A stretch of DNA of 28,213 nucleotides from a virus, in the IMG/VR virus record IMGVR_UViG_3300034812_000171, positions 1 through 28,213 of that record. One strand, written 5' to 3'. Below, piece after piece: positions 1-7,444 of this stretch (the first letter of the stretch is position 1; every line of letters begins with the position of its first letter). Position numbers and translations under genes: made by a program. Under the pieces are notes generated by a model. The model worked only from the letters and a program-made list of their open reading frames with translations, had not been told where the DNA came from and searched no databases.

Positions 1-102
1 CATTTGGTGGCCGTTGTCCGGCATGCACAAGGTCGGCACGTCGAAGGTCGTTTGGTAGGTGGGCTCCTGTGAGTGGGGCCCTAGGTATCCGTTATCTATC
101 AT
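1..102 (-). CDS. Partial small ORF running off the left edge
   Basis: The ATG at 102-100 overlaps the TGA stop of the upstream gene (ATGA, 99-102) and the frame stays open for 34 codons to the window edge. The visible N-terminus starts MIDNGYLGPH and shows no domain I recognise. The ATGA coupling is the same arrangement used by many genes in this window, which is the main reason to believe it. Only the beginning of the protein is present, so no function can be given. Confidence 0.55.
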   Translation of the reverse strand, partial: MIDNGYLGPHSQEPTYQTTFDVPTLCMPDNGHQM

Positions 103-341
103 GCGTTCCGCTGAATGTCTTTTTTGAATGCGTCCCAAAGGGCGTCGAACTTGCGCTTGAAGTCGTCAGCCTCCTCTGCTGAACGATAGTAAGTATCTGC
201 CCAAAGGTCATCAGCCTTCTCTTTGAAGGCGTCCGCTTCGCGGGCTACTTCTTGACGTGTGAAGTTTGCGGTCCAGTCGTTGAACGACTCGGCAGGCTGG
301 TCCGGGTATACCGTGTGTGAGATTCCGTTAGGCTTGAGCAT
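99..341 (-). CDS. Hypothetical 80-aa charged protein with an internal repeat
   Basis: Not a recognised family. Residues 35-76 contain two related helical units, one around EADAFKEKADDLWAD and one around EADDFKRKFDALWDAFKK, spaced about 21 residues apart, which suggests a short amphipathic or coiled-coil protein that grew by internal duplication. The matching DNA is also visibly duplicated. It starts with ATG at 341, overlaps the end of the 49-aa gene upstream by 14 nt and overlaps the next gene by ATGA. It lies after the terminator at 550-577, so it belongs to a transcription unit separate from the lysis genes. Confidence 0.7.
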   Translation of the reverse strand: MLKPNGISHTVYPDQPAESFNDWTANFTRQEVAREADAFKEKADDLWADTYYRSAEEADDFKRKFDALWDAFKKDIQRNA

Positions 342-477
342 TTTCTACTTCTTCAAGGATGAGACGGAAGCGGGCGCGGGCTACACCGAGAGACCACGAA
401 GGGCCGAAGTCGGTGGAGAGCCGGGGCTCCTCTTGGAGGAACTCTTGGCAGAGGTGTTGGATTTTTTCTAGGTCCAT
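328..477 (-). CDS. Hypothetical 49-aa protein
   Basis: This is a small ORF starting MDLEKIQHLC at the ATG at 477. The frame is open further upstream (to about 594), but that extension runs through the terminator hairpin and looks non-coding, so the ATG just after the A-rich leader was chosen. The protein is acidic and mostly helical by composition, with no known motif. It is the first gene after the terminator at 550-577 and would be transcribed from the candidate promoter at 511-537. It overlaps the 80-aa gene by 14 nt. Confidence 0.6.
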   Translation of the reverse strand: MDLEKIQHLCQEFLQEEPRLSTDFGPSWSLGVARARFRLILEEVENAQA

Positions 478-510
478 GTGTGTTTTGTTTGATTGAACTT
501 GGGGGCAAGG

Positions 511-537
511 TACAAAGAACTTACTATTGAACCAAAA
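511..537 (-). promoter_or_regulatory. Candidate Bacteroidota-type promoter
   Basis: On the minus strand GTTCTTTGTA (520-511) resembles the Bacteroidota -7 box TAnnTTTG, matching in the TTTG half. An upstream TTTTGG (537-532) could be the -33 TTTG element, but the spacing is roughly 8 bp shorter than usual. Its position between a terminator and the first gene of the next unit is the best argument for it. Confidence 0.3.
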
Positions 538-549
538 CTTTCTTGCATG

Positions 550-577
550 AAAAAAGACCCCCCGACGTTTCGGAGGG
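550..577 (-). terminator. Rho-independent terminator of the lysis operon
   Basis: In the minus-strand RNA an 8-bp stem (CCCTCCGA pairing with TCGGGGGG, one G-U wobble) with a 4-nt loop is followed by TC and six T. It lies 25 nt after the stop of the 76-aa membrane protein gene and ends the long minus-strand late operon. The rest of the 478-602 gap holds only the candidate promoter and leader. Confidence 0.85.
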
Positions 578-602
578 CCTCCCTTATCAAACAAAAGTTA
601 CA

Positions 603-833
603 CTACTTCCTCTCAAAGAAGGAAACACAGAGCGGGGTTATCCCTACAACACAGAGGACAATCCCCGGCCAAGATAGGCCGTTCTCGTGTATCTGCCAAA
701 GGGCCTCCAGTACAATCGCCCCTCCTATAGTTCGCTTCGCAGACCACCTCCGGAGGTTGCCTTTTTCTCGAAAGATTTGGGATACGTCTAAGGCCATGGC
801 CATAGCCAGCCAAGGGTTCACCTTCCTCTCCAC
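603..833 (-). CDS. Small membrane protein (76 aa), possible second holin or spanin-like protein
   Basis: The protein has a basic N-terminal half (RKVNPW, KGNLRRW, KRT) followed by hydrophobic segments around residues 41-70, including GIVLCVVGITPLCVSFF, and ends in a charged ERK. This suggests one or two membrane spans. I chose the GTG at 833, which follows AAGAGGA and sits 11 nt after the previous stop; a GTG at 908 would also be in frame but overlaps the phosphoesterase by 64 nt. As the last gene before the terminator in the lysis region it could be a holin or accessory lysis protein, but sequence alone does not show this. Confidence 0.6.
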   Translation of the reverse strand: MERKVNPWLAMAMALDVSQIFREKGNLRRWSAKRTIGGAIVLEALWQIHENGLSWPGIVLCVVGITPLCVSFFERK

Positions 834-844
834 CTGTTCCTCTT

Positions 845-1690
845 TTATACGGCTTCTCTTACGGTCCACTTGTAGTCGTCCTGGCGTTCCTGTACAGTAG
901 CCCACCACCCTCCAAGGCGTGGCGTGGCGAAGTTCTTCTCGGTAGCCCAGCCCGCGTACCTGTCGCCGAGCTTTTTATAGCTACCAAGGCGGAGGTGGTG
1001 GACCGTTCTTTGCTCGAGGTTCATGGCTTGGGTAATCCGGTCCACCGTCACGGGGAGGTGCCACTTTTGGTGGTCGTGTCCTCGCAGGATAAAGTCTGCG
1101 TCGGGGAAGTCTTTTTGGTCGATGTCCGCGCCCAAGATTCCTTTCGAACGCTTGGCGCCTCCGCCGTACCCGTGGTGGTAGTGGACGTTGAAACGCTTAC
1201 GGCTTGAGCCGTTGCGGTGCGGCGTAACACAAAGCCACCCGGCGTAGCCTCCTACCTCTACGTGTCCGCCGTTGGCGTTGATGATTTGCGCCACCCGGTC
1301 GATGGGGGAAACCATCATGCGCTTCTCTATGTTCGTCTCGTGGTTGCCCTTGGAGATGAACTTGATGACGTCGGCGTACTTGCTCAGCTTCTCGCCCACG
1401 TCTTGGATAACCTCGTCAACGTACACACAGGACTTGTACTCGGGCCTCAGCTCGGCGTAGTTGCCACGTGGATCAAACCGTCCCTGCATCAAATCAAACA
1501 GGTCGCCAAAGATAAACACCCCGGCACCCAGCTCGCGGGCCTCGTCGAGGTGCCTGTGAAGAAGCGAGCGGTCGCACTTCATGGCGTCGTAGTGGATGTC
1601 GGAGATGAACAGGAAGTGTTCCTTGCCTTGTCGCTTTTGGATGTCTACGTCCACGTGGTGAACGGTTCGGCTTTTTCTTAGTAGGTCCAC
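845..1690 (-). CDS. Calcineurin-like metallophosphoesterase
   Basis: All core motifs of the metallophosphoesterase fold are present in order: FISDIHYD (D31, H33), FGDLFD (D63), GNHE (N116, H117), a histidine-rich HYHHGYG (170-176) and RGHDH (203-207). These residues bind the two metal ions in this superfamily. At 281 aa it is a single-domain enzyme. The substrate cannot be read from sequence; phage members are often proposed to act on nucleic acid ends or cyclic nucleotides. The start is GTG at 1690 inside the end of the endolysin gene (13-nt overlap), the only start consistent with a full N-terminal strand before the first motif. It is co-transcribed with the lysis genes, which is an unusual place for a DNA-metabolism enzyme. 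Confidence 0.85.
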   Translation of the reverse strand: MDLLRKSRTVHHVDVDIQKRQGKEHFLFISDIHYDAMKCDRSLLHRHLDEARELGAGVFIFGDLFDLMQGRFDPRGNYAELRPEYKSCVYVDEVIQDVGEKLSKYADVIKFISKGNHETNIEKRMMVSPIDRVAQIINANGGHVEVGGYAGWLCVTPHRNGSSRKRFNVHYHHGYGGGAKRSKGILGADIDQKDFPDADFILRGHDHQKWHLPVTVDRITQAMNLEQRTVHHLRLGSYKKLGDRYAGWATEKNFATPRLGGWWATVQERQDDYKWTVREAV

Positions 1691-2034
1691 AGGGCGTTGG
1701 GGGTTTTGTTGGGGTCCATATCCACGTGTATAAAGTCCTCGCTCACTCCAATGCGGTTAAAGCCCGCGTCGAGCAAAGCCTCGACAAGGAGGAAGCGACG
1801 TCGGCTGTCAGTGATGGCGATGTCCACCGCCCACCCGAGAAGGTGCGACGACTTAGGCGAGCCACCTACGGCGCGGTTGTGTTCGACGCTACGGAAGCCG
1901 GAGGAGATTATCATGGGGTAGCCGTAGATGTCGCGGGCGATGTCGAGTGCCTGCACGACCTCGTGCTCCATGAGCTCCCCGGAGCCAGGACGGTCGGGGC
2001 TCTGGAACTCACTGAGCTTGAAATACTTGTACAT
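1678..2034 (-). CDS. Peptidase M15 family endolysin
   Basis: This 118-aa protein has the M15 zinc peptidase signature: SGFRS (45-49), SSHLLGWAVDI (H64 and D71 as zinc ligands) and FIHVDMD (H103). The family cleaves peptide bonds in the peptidoglycan stem or cross-bridge, and compact single-domain M15 proteins are common phage endolysins. There is no signal peptide, so it would depend on a holin for access to the wall. The chosen ATG at 2034 lies 1 nt after the stop of the holin-like gene; longer in-frame versions would overlap that gene heavily. Confidence 0.85.
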   Translation of the reverse strand: MYKYFKLSEFQSPDRPGSGELMEHEVVQALDIARDIYGYPMIISSGFRSVEHNRAVGGSPKSSHLLGWAVDIAITDSRRRFLLVEALLDAGFNRIGVSEDFIHVDMDPNKTPNALWTY

Positions 2035-2035
2035 A

Positions 2036-2239
2036 TCAGAGACCTTTCTTGGCGAGGAGAATCTTGAGCTCGTGTATGCCTTCGACGCATTCCTTGAGCA
2101 TGGTCTTAAGTTCGCTTTGGTCATTCTCTAGGCGGTAGACCCTTCCCTTGAGTTTGGCTACCTCGGAATTCAAGGATACCCAAACGCCGACCACGCCCAC
2201 AAGGGCAGGAATCAAAGTTGTCAACGCGTCGATGTTCAT
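2036..2239 (-). CDS. Holin-like protein with one membrane span and coiled coil
   Basis: The 67-aa protein has one N-terminal hydrophobic helix (residues 5-23, LTTLIPALVGVVGVWVSL) followed by a charged coiled-coil-like region to the end (EVAKLKGRVYRLENDQSELK). This topology resembles small phage holin or hemolysin XhlA-type proteins. It lies directly before the M15 endolysin (1 nt gap), as in many holin-endolysin pairs. The ATG at 2239 overlaps the metalloprotease stop (ATGA, 2236-2239), so its translation is probably coupled to that gene. The holin role is inferred from size, topology and position. Confidence 0.75.
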   Translation of the reverse strand: MNIDALTTLIPALVGVVGVWVSLNSEVAKLKGRVYRLENDQSELKTMLKECVEGIHELKILLAKKGL

Positions 2240-4074
2240 TGCTTGTATAGTTTCTGCACCCCGTCCGGTCCGGCTACGATGTAGAACCCCGTCGGCAGGT
2301 CGTCGAGTGGTCGGTAGACTCGGCGCCCCATGAGGTCGTAGACTTGTGTCTCCGCTGGGAGGGTGCGGGTTGGTAGGTTGAAAGGCTCGGGGGTACACTC
2401 GCTTCCCCATACACCGAGGAACACGAGCAGGTCGTTGACGTCTACGGCGCCGTCGCCGTCAAGGTCGTACTCACAAAACGACGTGCAACCGTATTGAGTC
2501 AAGAAGAGGAGCAGGTCGCCGTTCCCTACTTGCCCGTTGCCGTCGAAGTCGTAGGGGCACTCGCTTACGTTTACGCAGAACTCGAACACACGGCTCTCCC
2601 AGTTGCCGGAAATGTCCGTCTCGACAAGCACGCCGTCGACCGTTACGGACAGCTCGCCCCCGTAGGGCATCCCGTCGCCCCCAGCGTCGTAGAAGGTAAG
2701 CGTGTAGCACCCCGGGAATAGGCACGCGTCATAGCCGTACTCCACAATCCCTGCCGTATAGCCGTCCCCGGAAAGGACCACGCCGTTCGGTCCTTCCAAA
2801 ACCCACGACGTCTCGTTAGCAAAGAAGCCCGTGGTGAGGTCCATGGCAAACAGCGCCCCCGGTTCGTAGCTTACAAAACCCGTGAGGGTGTCGTTCGCGG
2901 GGTACTGGTCAAGCGGACTGACAAGGGACACCAAGAACTCGCCGTCGAGCGGTACGTTCTCAAACGTCACCGTGTAGGATTCACCTGGCAGGAGGTCGTA
3001 GACGTCCTCGCTGTACGTCGTGCCGTCCGATTCAAGGACGACGGACGCGGTACCTAGCGAAAGGTTGCCTAGCACGTCGACGTAGGTGGTAAGGTTTTGG
3101 GTTTGTTGGCAGAAGGTCTCCTCGTATTCTAGCCCGTTTAAGGCGATGTCGTAGTCGACGGGAGGGAGACACCCCGGAGAGTCAAGGAGCGAGCTCCTAG
3201 GCCCCTGCAAAAGGGCGTGCATACGCTCGGCTTGTCCTTGCGTAAACGCATCCCGGCAAGCGTCCGAGGTGTAGTCCATGTAGTTCGTTACCATGGCCCC
3301 CTCGCAAGCGGGTGAAACGCACGACTGGTTGGGGGTGGTGGGTGGCGTGTCGCAGACCATGTCGCCCTGCGTCTCGCAGTTGGTCTCGGCGCCACACGAG
3401 AACGTGTTGAAGAAGGTATGCTGAAGGCTGAGGTAGTGGCCGAGCTCGTGCGTTAGGGTCTTGCCTTGCGTGAACGGGGTGACTTGTACGCGGTTCGCCA
3501 GAATAACCACGCCGTCCAGACAGTTCCCTGTCGGTCCGGTGTAGGCGTACCCTTGAATCCCTCCTCCCCCGTTGTTGCCTTCTATCTCCGGCACGACGTA
3601 GACGTTCACGTACTCCGCGACGTCCCAACACGCAATGCTCTTGACCTCAAAGTCCGGCGCCCCTCCGCTCGTGCTACTGATGGCGATGCCCTCGGCTACG
3701 AACGCGGGGATGCCCGAGAGGTCGTGGCGTGTTATGCCGTTGGACGGGCTCCCATCGGGGCCACGTTGCGCCAGGCAGAAGTCTATCTTCGTGTCCACCC
3801 CTATACCGTCGCCACTTCCTCCCGGCTCCTTCCTGAATTGTGCGTTAACCTCGGCGAGCGTCTCCTGTATTCTTTCGGCTGTGATGTTTGATCCATCCCC
3901 TACGGGCTCGCCTAGGTGCATGACGTGGAAGACTATCGGGAGCGTCTTCTCCTCTTCGTCCACGAGGTCCGCTTGGAAGGCAGGCAACCCCATAAAGTAC
4001 GGGTTAAAACTTACGCACTGGCTTAGGAGGTTGTGGCTTACGAGGTAGAGGGTTAGGAGTAGGGCGCTTCTCAT
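2236..4074 (-). CDS. Secreted M43-family metalloprotease with dockerin-like repeats and T9SS sorting domain
   Basis: A 612-aa multidomain exported enzyme. Residues 1-19 form a signal peptide. The catalytic domain (about 45-300) carries HELGHYLSLQH (H209, E210, H213, H219) and the Met-turn NYMDYTSDAC (264-273), as in M43 cytophagalysin/pappalysin-type zinc proteases; the usual Gly of the third motif position is Ser216. A beta-rich region follows (to 500, with paired cysteines and YDAGGDGMPYGG), then two EF-hand-like calcium loops of dockerin type (D509-D520 and D537-D548). The C-terminus has VYDLMGRRV, LPTGFYIV and final QKLYKQ, typical of the T9SS type A sorting domain. Such proteins are normally bacterial secreted enzymes. 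Here the gene lies between the head-tail adaptor and the holin, and overlaps the holin gene by ATGA. Infected-cell secretion or surface display is inferred, not shown. Confidence 0.9.
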   Translation of the reverse strand: MRSALLLTLYLVSHNLLSQCVSFNPYFMGLPAFQADLVDEEEKTLPIVFHVMHLGEPVGDGSNITAERIQETLAEVNAQFRKEPGGSGDGIGVDTKIDFCLAQRGPDGSPSNGITRHDLSGIPAFVAEGIAISSTSGGAPDFEVKSIACWDVAEYVNVYVVPEIEGNNGGGGIQGYAYTGPTGNCLDGVVILANRVQVTPFTQGKTLTHELGHYLSLQHTFFNTFSCGAETNCETQGDMVCDTPPTTPNQSCVSPACEGAMVTNYMDYTSDACRDAFTQGQAERMHALLQGPRSSLLDSPGCLPPVDYDIALNGLEYEETFCQQTQNLTTYVDVLGNLSLGTASVVLESDGTTYSEDVYDLLPGESYTVTFENVPLDGEFLVSLVSPLDQYPANDTLTGFVSYEPGALFAMDLTTGFFANETSWVLEGPNGVVLSGDGYTAGIVEYGYDACLFPGCYTLTFYDAGGDGMPYGGELSVTVDGVLVETDISGNWESRVFEFCVNVSECPYDFDGNGQVGNGDLLLFLTQYGCTSFCEYDLDGDGAVDVNDLLVFLGVWGSECTPEPFNLPTRTLPAETQVYDLMGRRVYRPLDDLPTGFYIVAGPDGVQKLYKQ

Positions 4075-4113
4075 TGAGCCAGTTCTTGAGGAGTGTGATG
4101 TTCTGTTTTCTTG

Positions 4114-4680
4114 TCATTCGCTGAAGATGTACCGGGCGAGGTCGGGGTCCATCTGTCCCGTCCCCGTGGAGATGGTCATGCCGTTTTGGTAGTAGACGGT
4201 CTTGTCCGGTGCCATGTCGGGTGACTGGTTGCTGTTGTACTCCGGAAACAGGCTAGAGTTTTGGCAGAGGTAGTCGACCATGCGGGCCGTATAGAACTGG
4301 GCGTTCTGCCGTGCGTTCTCAATCTCGCGGTGCAGGTCGGCTTGTGAGATGGGTGCCGTGCTGTCTGACGTGCGGATGACAAGCCCACCGTTGTCGAGCT
4401 TGACGTACAGCGTAGGCAACACCTCCACCATGGTCCACCAGCACGTAGCCTTGCGGACGTAGGTGTCTAGGAGGGTGGCGTAGTCGCCCGCCGGACCGCT
4501 TCCTGCGATGTCGCTCTTGAGCTTGTTCAAGAGGTCCGTCCCAAGGAACTGCTGGAGGTACTTGTCCTGTGCTAGAATGATGGCAGGGGCGAGGACTTGG
4601 TCCTCTACGCTTCCGTTAATGGGGGTGATGCGCTTGAGGTAGTCGGCGTTGACAAATAGGACTTCTGCTGTGAGTGCCAT
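4114..4680 (-). CDS. Head-tail adaptor-like protein
   Basis: This 188-aa mostly helical protein begins MALTAEVLFV and contains a long N-terminal segment (SVEDQVLAPAIILAQDKYL, FLGTDLLNKL) resembling the head-tail connector-like proteins encoded next to portals in Bacteroidota phages (DUF6712-like, from memory). It starts immediately after the portal stop with no spacer. It probably joins the portal ring to the tail during assembly. The C-terminal 40 residues are polar and less family-like. The gap to the metalloprotease gene is 39 nt with no clear signal. Confidence 0.6.
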   Translation of the reverse strand: MALTAEVLFVNADYLKRITPINGSVEDQVLAPAIILAQDKYLQQFLGTDLLNKLKSDIAGSGPAGDYATLLDTYVRKATCWWTMVEVLPTLYVKLDNGGLVIRTSDSTAPISQADLHREIENARQNAQFYTARMVDYLCQNSSLFPEYNSNQSPDMAPDKTVYYQNGMTISTGTGQMDPDLARYIFSE

Positions 4681-6396
4681 TTAGCGTGGTGTTTTGATGT
4701 TCTTGGCTGCCTGATTGGACGGAAGGAAGCCTCGGTTTTGTGTGTCGCGTGGACGCTTGGCGACGAGCGGGTCGTTGACTTCAAGCGGTTCAAGTCCGGC
4801 CTCACGAATCAAGGCGCGAGCTTGGTTCACCGAGATGCGCTCGTTGTCCTTGCGTAGGTAGGTGCGACGCTCGAAGTAATGTTGGCATGACCCACCGCCC
4901 TTATGTAACCAAATCGAGTACGTGTCAGTGCCATTTGGGCCCCAGCCGGGGTTTACAGCGCGGTTGCCCGCTGCGATTATATCCTCCTTTCGCCAGACCC
5001 GGTTTCCGGCTCCGACCATCTTCTGACAAAACTCGCGCGAGGGGTTGCCATTCAGCCCGGTTTTCTTTGGCATGTATGCGTACCTCACGCGGATGAGTTC
5101 GTTGTCTTGCTCAGAGACACCACGGCTTCCACGCTCGGCGCTACTGCCGGGGATGGCACGAGCAAACGTCCACAAGGCGTCCTGCATGTCTTCTTTCTCG
5201 TAGTCGACCTTTCTCTCGTCGATAAGTTCCCATACGTCCTCGTCCATCTCTTCGCTCTGCTCAATGAGCCACGTTGCGACGTCGCCACTTGCTCGCATAG
5301 GCTTCTCCTTGGAAAGCTCGGCGGTAACGGTAGGTACCTCCTCCTCCTCTACCTTCTCAACGGTAACCACGGCAGGCGTTCCGGCTGCGTTCAGAATAGA
5401 AGACACGGCGTCCTTCAAGATGCGTTGGTAAGGCTTTACGACTTGGTTGTCGAACAGCTCGCTGGCAATCTCCAACTCTTGGGTGTTGCCTAGTTGTCCT
5501 TCTGTCTTGACACCAAACATGGCAGAAGACACCACGCGGTGTCCAATCATGATTTTGTCAGACACCTCCGTCGAGAGGAACTGGTACTGCTTGTCGGCAT
5601 CGGAAAGGGGGAACGGCTCGAAGTCGGGCTTGCGGTCCGGCTGGTCCGAGAAGGTCATGATGAACTTTCCGGCGTTCGTCGCCCCGGCTAGTTGCCTCTC
5701 CACGTCGTTACGAATCTTCCTGCGCTCCTCCTGTGACGGCGTGCCGTTCTTGAAGGCGAGGTGGAACGACGGCGCCATGCCGTTCTTGATGTTGTTGATG
5801 TGGTACTTCGCAATCTCCTTGTCTAGCTCGATGTAGTCGATGGAGCCGATGTAGTCGGGCTTAGGGTAGTAGTACGACCCGGGGGAGAACGGCTTGACGT
5901 ACAAAATCTGCACGGGGTACTCTACGGCCTCCTCGGGATCAAACGCCTTGACCACCTCCGGCTCCTGGCGCTTGTCGCTCCAGTCCTTGGAGTAGTAGTA
6001 GAACTCACACTTCTCGTCCTCGTTTACCTCTCCGCTTCGCACGTTTTCGAAGGGGCAGTGGCGGACCTTTGTGATGGTGGTGCGGTCGATGGAGTACACA
6101 ATTTCAAGGGCAAAGCCTCCTTGGATTTTGAGGTCGAGACACGCCTTGCGAATCTCGTCGTCAAGGCCCCACTCTTGAATCTTCAGGCGGGCTTCCAGCG
6201 TGTCCGCCTGTACACCGTCGCCGAAAATCATGTAGGCAATCGAAGTACACAGCGCGTTGTGCGTGGCGCTTGACTTGTAGAGGTCGATGAGGTACTGGGG
6301 GAAGAGGTTGTCGTCGCCGTAGTTCACGTAGCCCTGGTTGGAGGGTCGTTCGGCGTAGCTTCTCTCGACGTATTCTTTGAGCTTGAGGAGTTCCAT
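4681..6396 (-). CDS. Portal protein with C-terminal extra domain
   Basis: The N-terminal about 360 residues look like a phage portal of the Bacteroidota type: YVNYGDDNLFPQYLIDLYK (23-41), an alpha/beta stretch with LKIQGGFALEIVY (89-101), and a C-terminal helical core with IMIGHRVVSSAMFGVKTEG (282-300). Portals form the dodecameric ring through which DNA enters the head. Residues about 434-516 form a separate module with SREFCQKM (453-460), NPGWGPNGTDTYSIW (482-496) and GGGSCQHYFERR (500-511), which I recall from other Bacteroidota phage portals but cannot assign biochemically. Total length of 571 aa is longer than a plain portal because of this extension. Two nt separate it from the upstream gene. 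Confidence 0.8.
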   Translation of the reverse strand: MELLKLKEYVERSYAERPSNQGYVNYGDDNLFPQYLIDLYKSSATHNALCTSIAYMIFGDGVQADTLEARLKIQEWGLDDEIRKACLDLKIQGGFALEIVYSIDRTTITKVRHCPFENVRSGEVNEDEKCEFYYYSKDWSDKRQEPEVVKAFDPEEAVEYPVQILYVKPFSPGSYYYPKPDYIGSIDYIELDKEIAKYHINNIKNGMAPSFHLAFKNGTPSQEERRKIRNDVERQLAGATNAGKFIMTFSDQPDRKPDFEPFPLSDADKQYQFLSTEVSDKIMIGHRVVSSAMFGVKTEGQLGNTQELEIASELFDNQVVKPYQRILKDAVSSILNAAGTPAVVTVEKVEEEEVPTVTAELSKEKPMRASGDVATWLIEQSEEMDEDVWELIDERKVDYEKEDMQDALWTFARAIPGSSAERGSRGVSEQDNELIRVRYAYMPKKTGLNGNPSREFCQKMVGAGNRVWRKEDIIAAGNRAVNPGWGPNGTDTYSIWLHKGGGSCQHYFERRTYLRKDNERISVNQARALIREAGLEPLEVNDPLVAKRPRDTQNRGFLPSNQAAKNIKTPR

Positions 6397-6398
6397 GG

Positions 6399-6803
6399 TT
6401 ATTCGTAGTAGATGACGTTGTCCGGAATGGTCGGGGTGTCGAAGTCGTAGGGGGTTTCGTCAAACAAGATACGGCACGGCCCCACCTCGCAGGTACCTAC
6501 GACGGTGGCGTCGGTGGGGTCTAGGTTGGTGTCGCTGTTCTGGCCGTAGATGGTGTAGGTGTACAGCCCCGACTCGGTGAGTAGGATGTTCCCTGACGTC
6601 GGGTTGTCCGTGGCCGTGGAGATTCTGAACTGCGAGTAGCGTTCGTTATCGTAGGTGACGGTGGCGATGAAGGCGTAGGTCTCCTCGCTCGAGTCATTAC
6701 GAAGCACGACGAGGTAGTCCGTAAAGGACGCCAGGAACTTCCGCGCCTCGAAGGGCGTGCAGAGAATCTTTTGGCCTGCTTGGTTGGGTCGTAGTGTTAT
6801 CAT
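6399..6803 (-). CDS. Small structural or neck protein, function unknown
   Basis: The 134-aa protein begins MITLRPNQAG, is beta-rich (YLVVLRND, YAFIATVTYD, LYTYTIYGQN) and has two close cysteines (CEVGPC). Comparable short beta proteins precede the portal in many Bacteroidota phages, which is why a connector or neck role is suggested; there is no catalytic motif. It starts 9 nt after the U-tract of the terminator-like hairpin at 6813-6840, so it and the portal depend on readthrough, which may keep their levels below those of the capsid and tail proteins. Confidence 0.55.
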   Translation of the reverse strand: MITLRPNQAGQKILCTPFEARKFLASFTDYLVVLRNDSSEETYAFIATVTYDNERYSQFRISTATDNPTSGNILLTESGLYTYTIYGQNSDTNLDPTDATVVGTCEVGPCRILFDETPYDFDTPTIPDNVIYYE

Positions 6804-6812
6804 GCTTTAAGC

Positions 6813-6840
6813 AAAAAAGGGGAGAGCCAACGCCCTCCCC
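6813..6840 (-). terminator. Terminator/attenuator between major structural and portal genes
   Basis: In the minus-strand RNA a 9-bp stem (GGGGAGGGC with GCTCTCCCC, one G-U wobble) and loop GTTG are followed directly by six T. It stands after the 181-aa structural gene. Because the portal cluster begins immediately afterwards with no visible promoter, partial readthrough is more likely than full termination. Confidence 0.75.
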
Positions 6841-6875
6841 CTCCTTTGTATAACGGTCCTAGGCAGTGCCTCGGC

Positions 6876-7421
6876 TTATGTCGTAGGCGTGAGCGTAAGG
6901 TTGCTATCGCTAGTGTCCCAGAATGGGGCAGGGATAGCCTCCTCAGCCGTGAACTCCAACGTGTACCCGTTCAAGTCTCCGTAGGCGGTGCCTGTCGTGA
7001 GTGAACCACCGGACAACTCACAACCCCGGGTGTGGCCCAAGACGAAGTAGTTGTCATTGTTGTCCTGCACCACGATACCCAAGCGAGCCTTGGCAAGGTT
7101 GGTGAGTTCTACGATGTCGTCCGCGACGGGCTTATTCAATACCAAAGAGAGCACTTGGGTGTAGTACACCGTCCCGTTTTCGATTGAGCTATTGACGGTT
7201 TGCGTGAAGCTAGACGTATTCTTGGGGCTCACGTAGTCGTGGGCCACTGTTCCAGCCTTTGCTGTCACGTCTCCAGCGGTGTTGTCGTAGACCCACAAGT
7301 CAGAGGTAAAGCTAGTGTTTGCAGTGCCTCCAGCTACGTCAACGATCCACACGTTCTTCACCCCACCGAGGGCATCCCGGCAAGGGAGCGAACGTCCTGT
7401 AAGGGTTAATGTACAAGCCAT
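6876..7421 (-). CDS. Probable major tail protein or other abundant structural protein
   Basis: A 181-aa beta-rich protein with no catalytic motifs, starting MACTLTLTGRSLPCRDALGG. It lies just after the major capsid gene and is bracketed by two stable hairpins (7445-7464 and 6813-6840), an arrangement that fits high and stable expression. Size and composition (Thr, Val, Asn rich, few Lys) suit a tail tube or decoration subunit. Major tail protein is my best guess from position; mass spectrometry of virions would settle it. The ATG at 7421 has an A-rich leader (AAGAAAAA) rather than a Shine-Dalgarno sequence. Confidence 0.55.
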   Translation of the reverse strand: MACTLTLTGRSLPCRDALGGVKNVWIVDVAGGTANTSFTSDLWVYDNTAGDVTAKAGTVAHDYVSPKNTSSFTQTVNSSIENGTVYYTQVLSLVLNKPVADDIVELTNLAKARLGIVVQDNNDNYFVLGHTRGCELSGGSLTTGTAYGDLNGYTLEFTAEEAIPAPFWDTSDSNLTLTPTT

Positions 7422-7444
7422 TTTTTCTTGGGGTTTGTGAAGTT

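Noticed and set aside
3197-3631. 144-codon minus-strand ORF inside the metalloprotease gene
   Set aside because: Arg-rich shadow reading of the catalytic region, with no start signal and no motif.
3801-4074. Metalloprotease as contaminating host DNA
   Set aside because: Its strand, its ATGA overlap with the holin gene and its 39-nt distance from a head-tail gene show that it is part of the phage operon as assembled.
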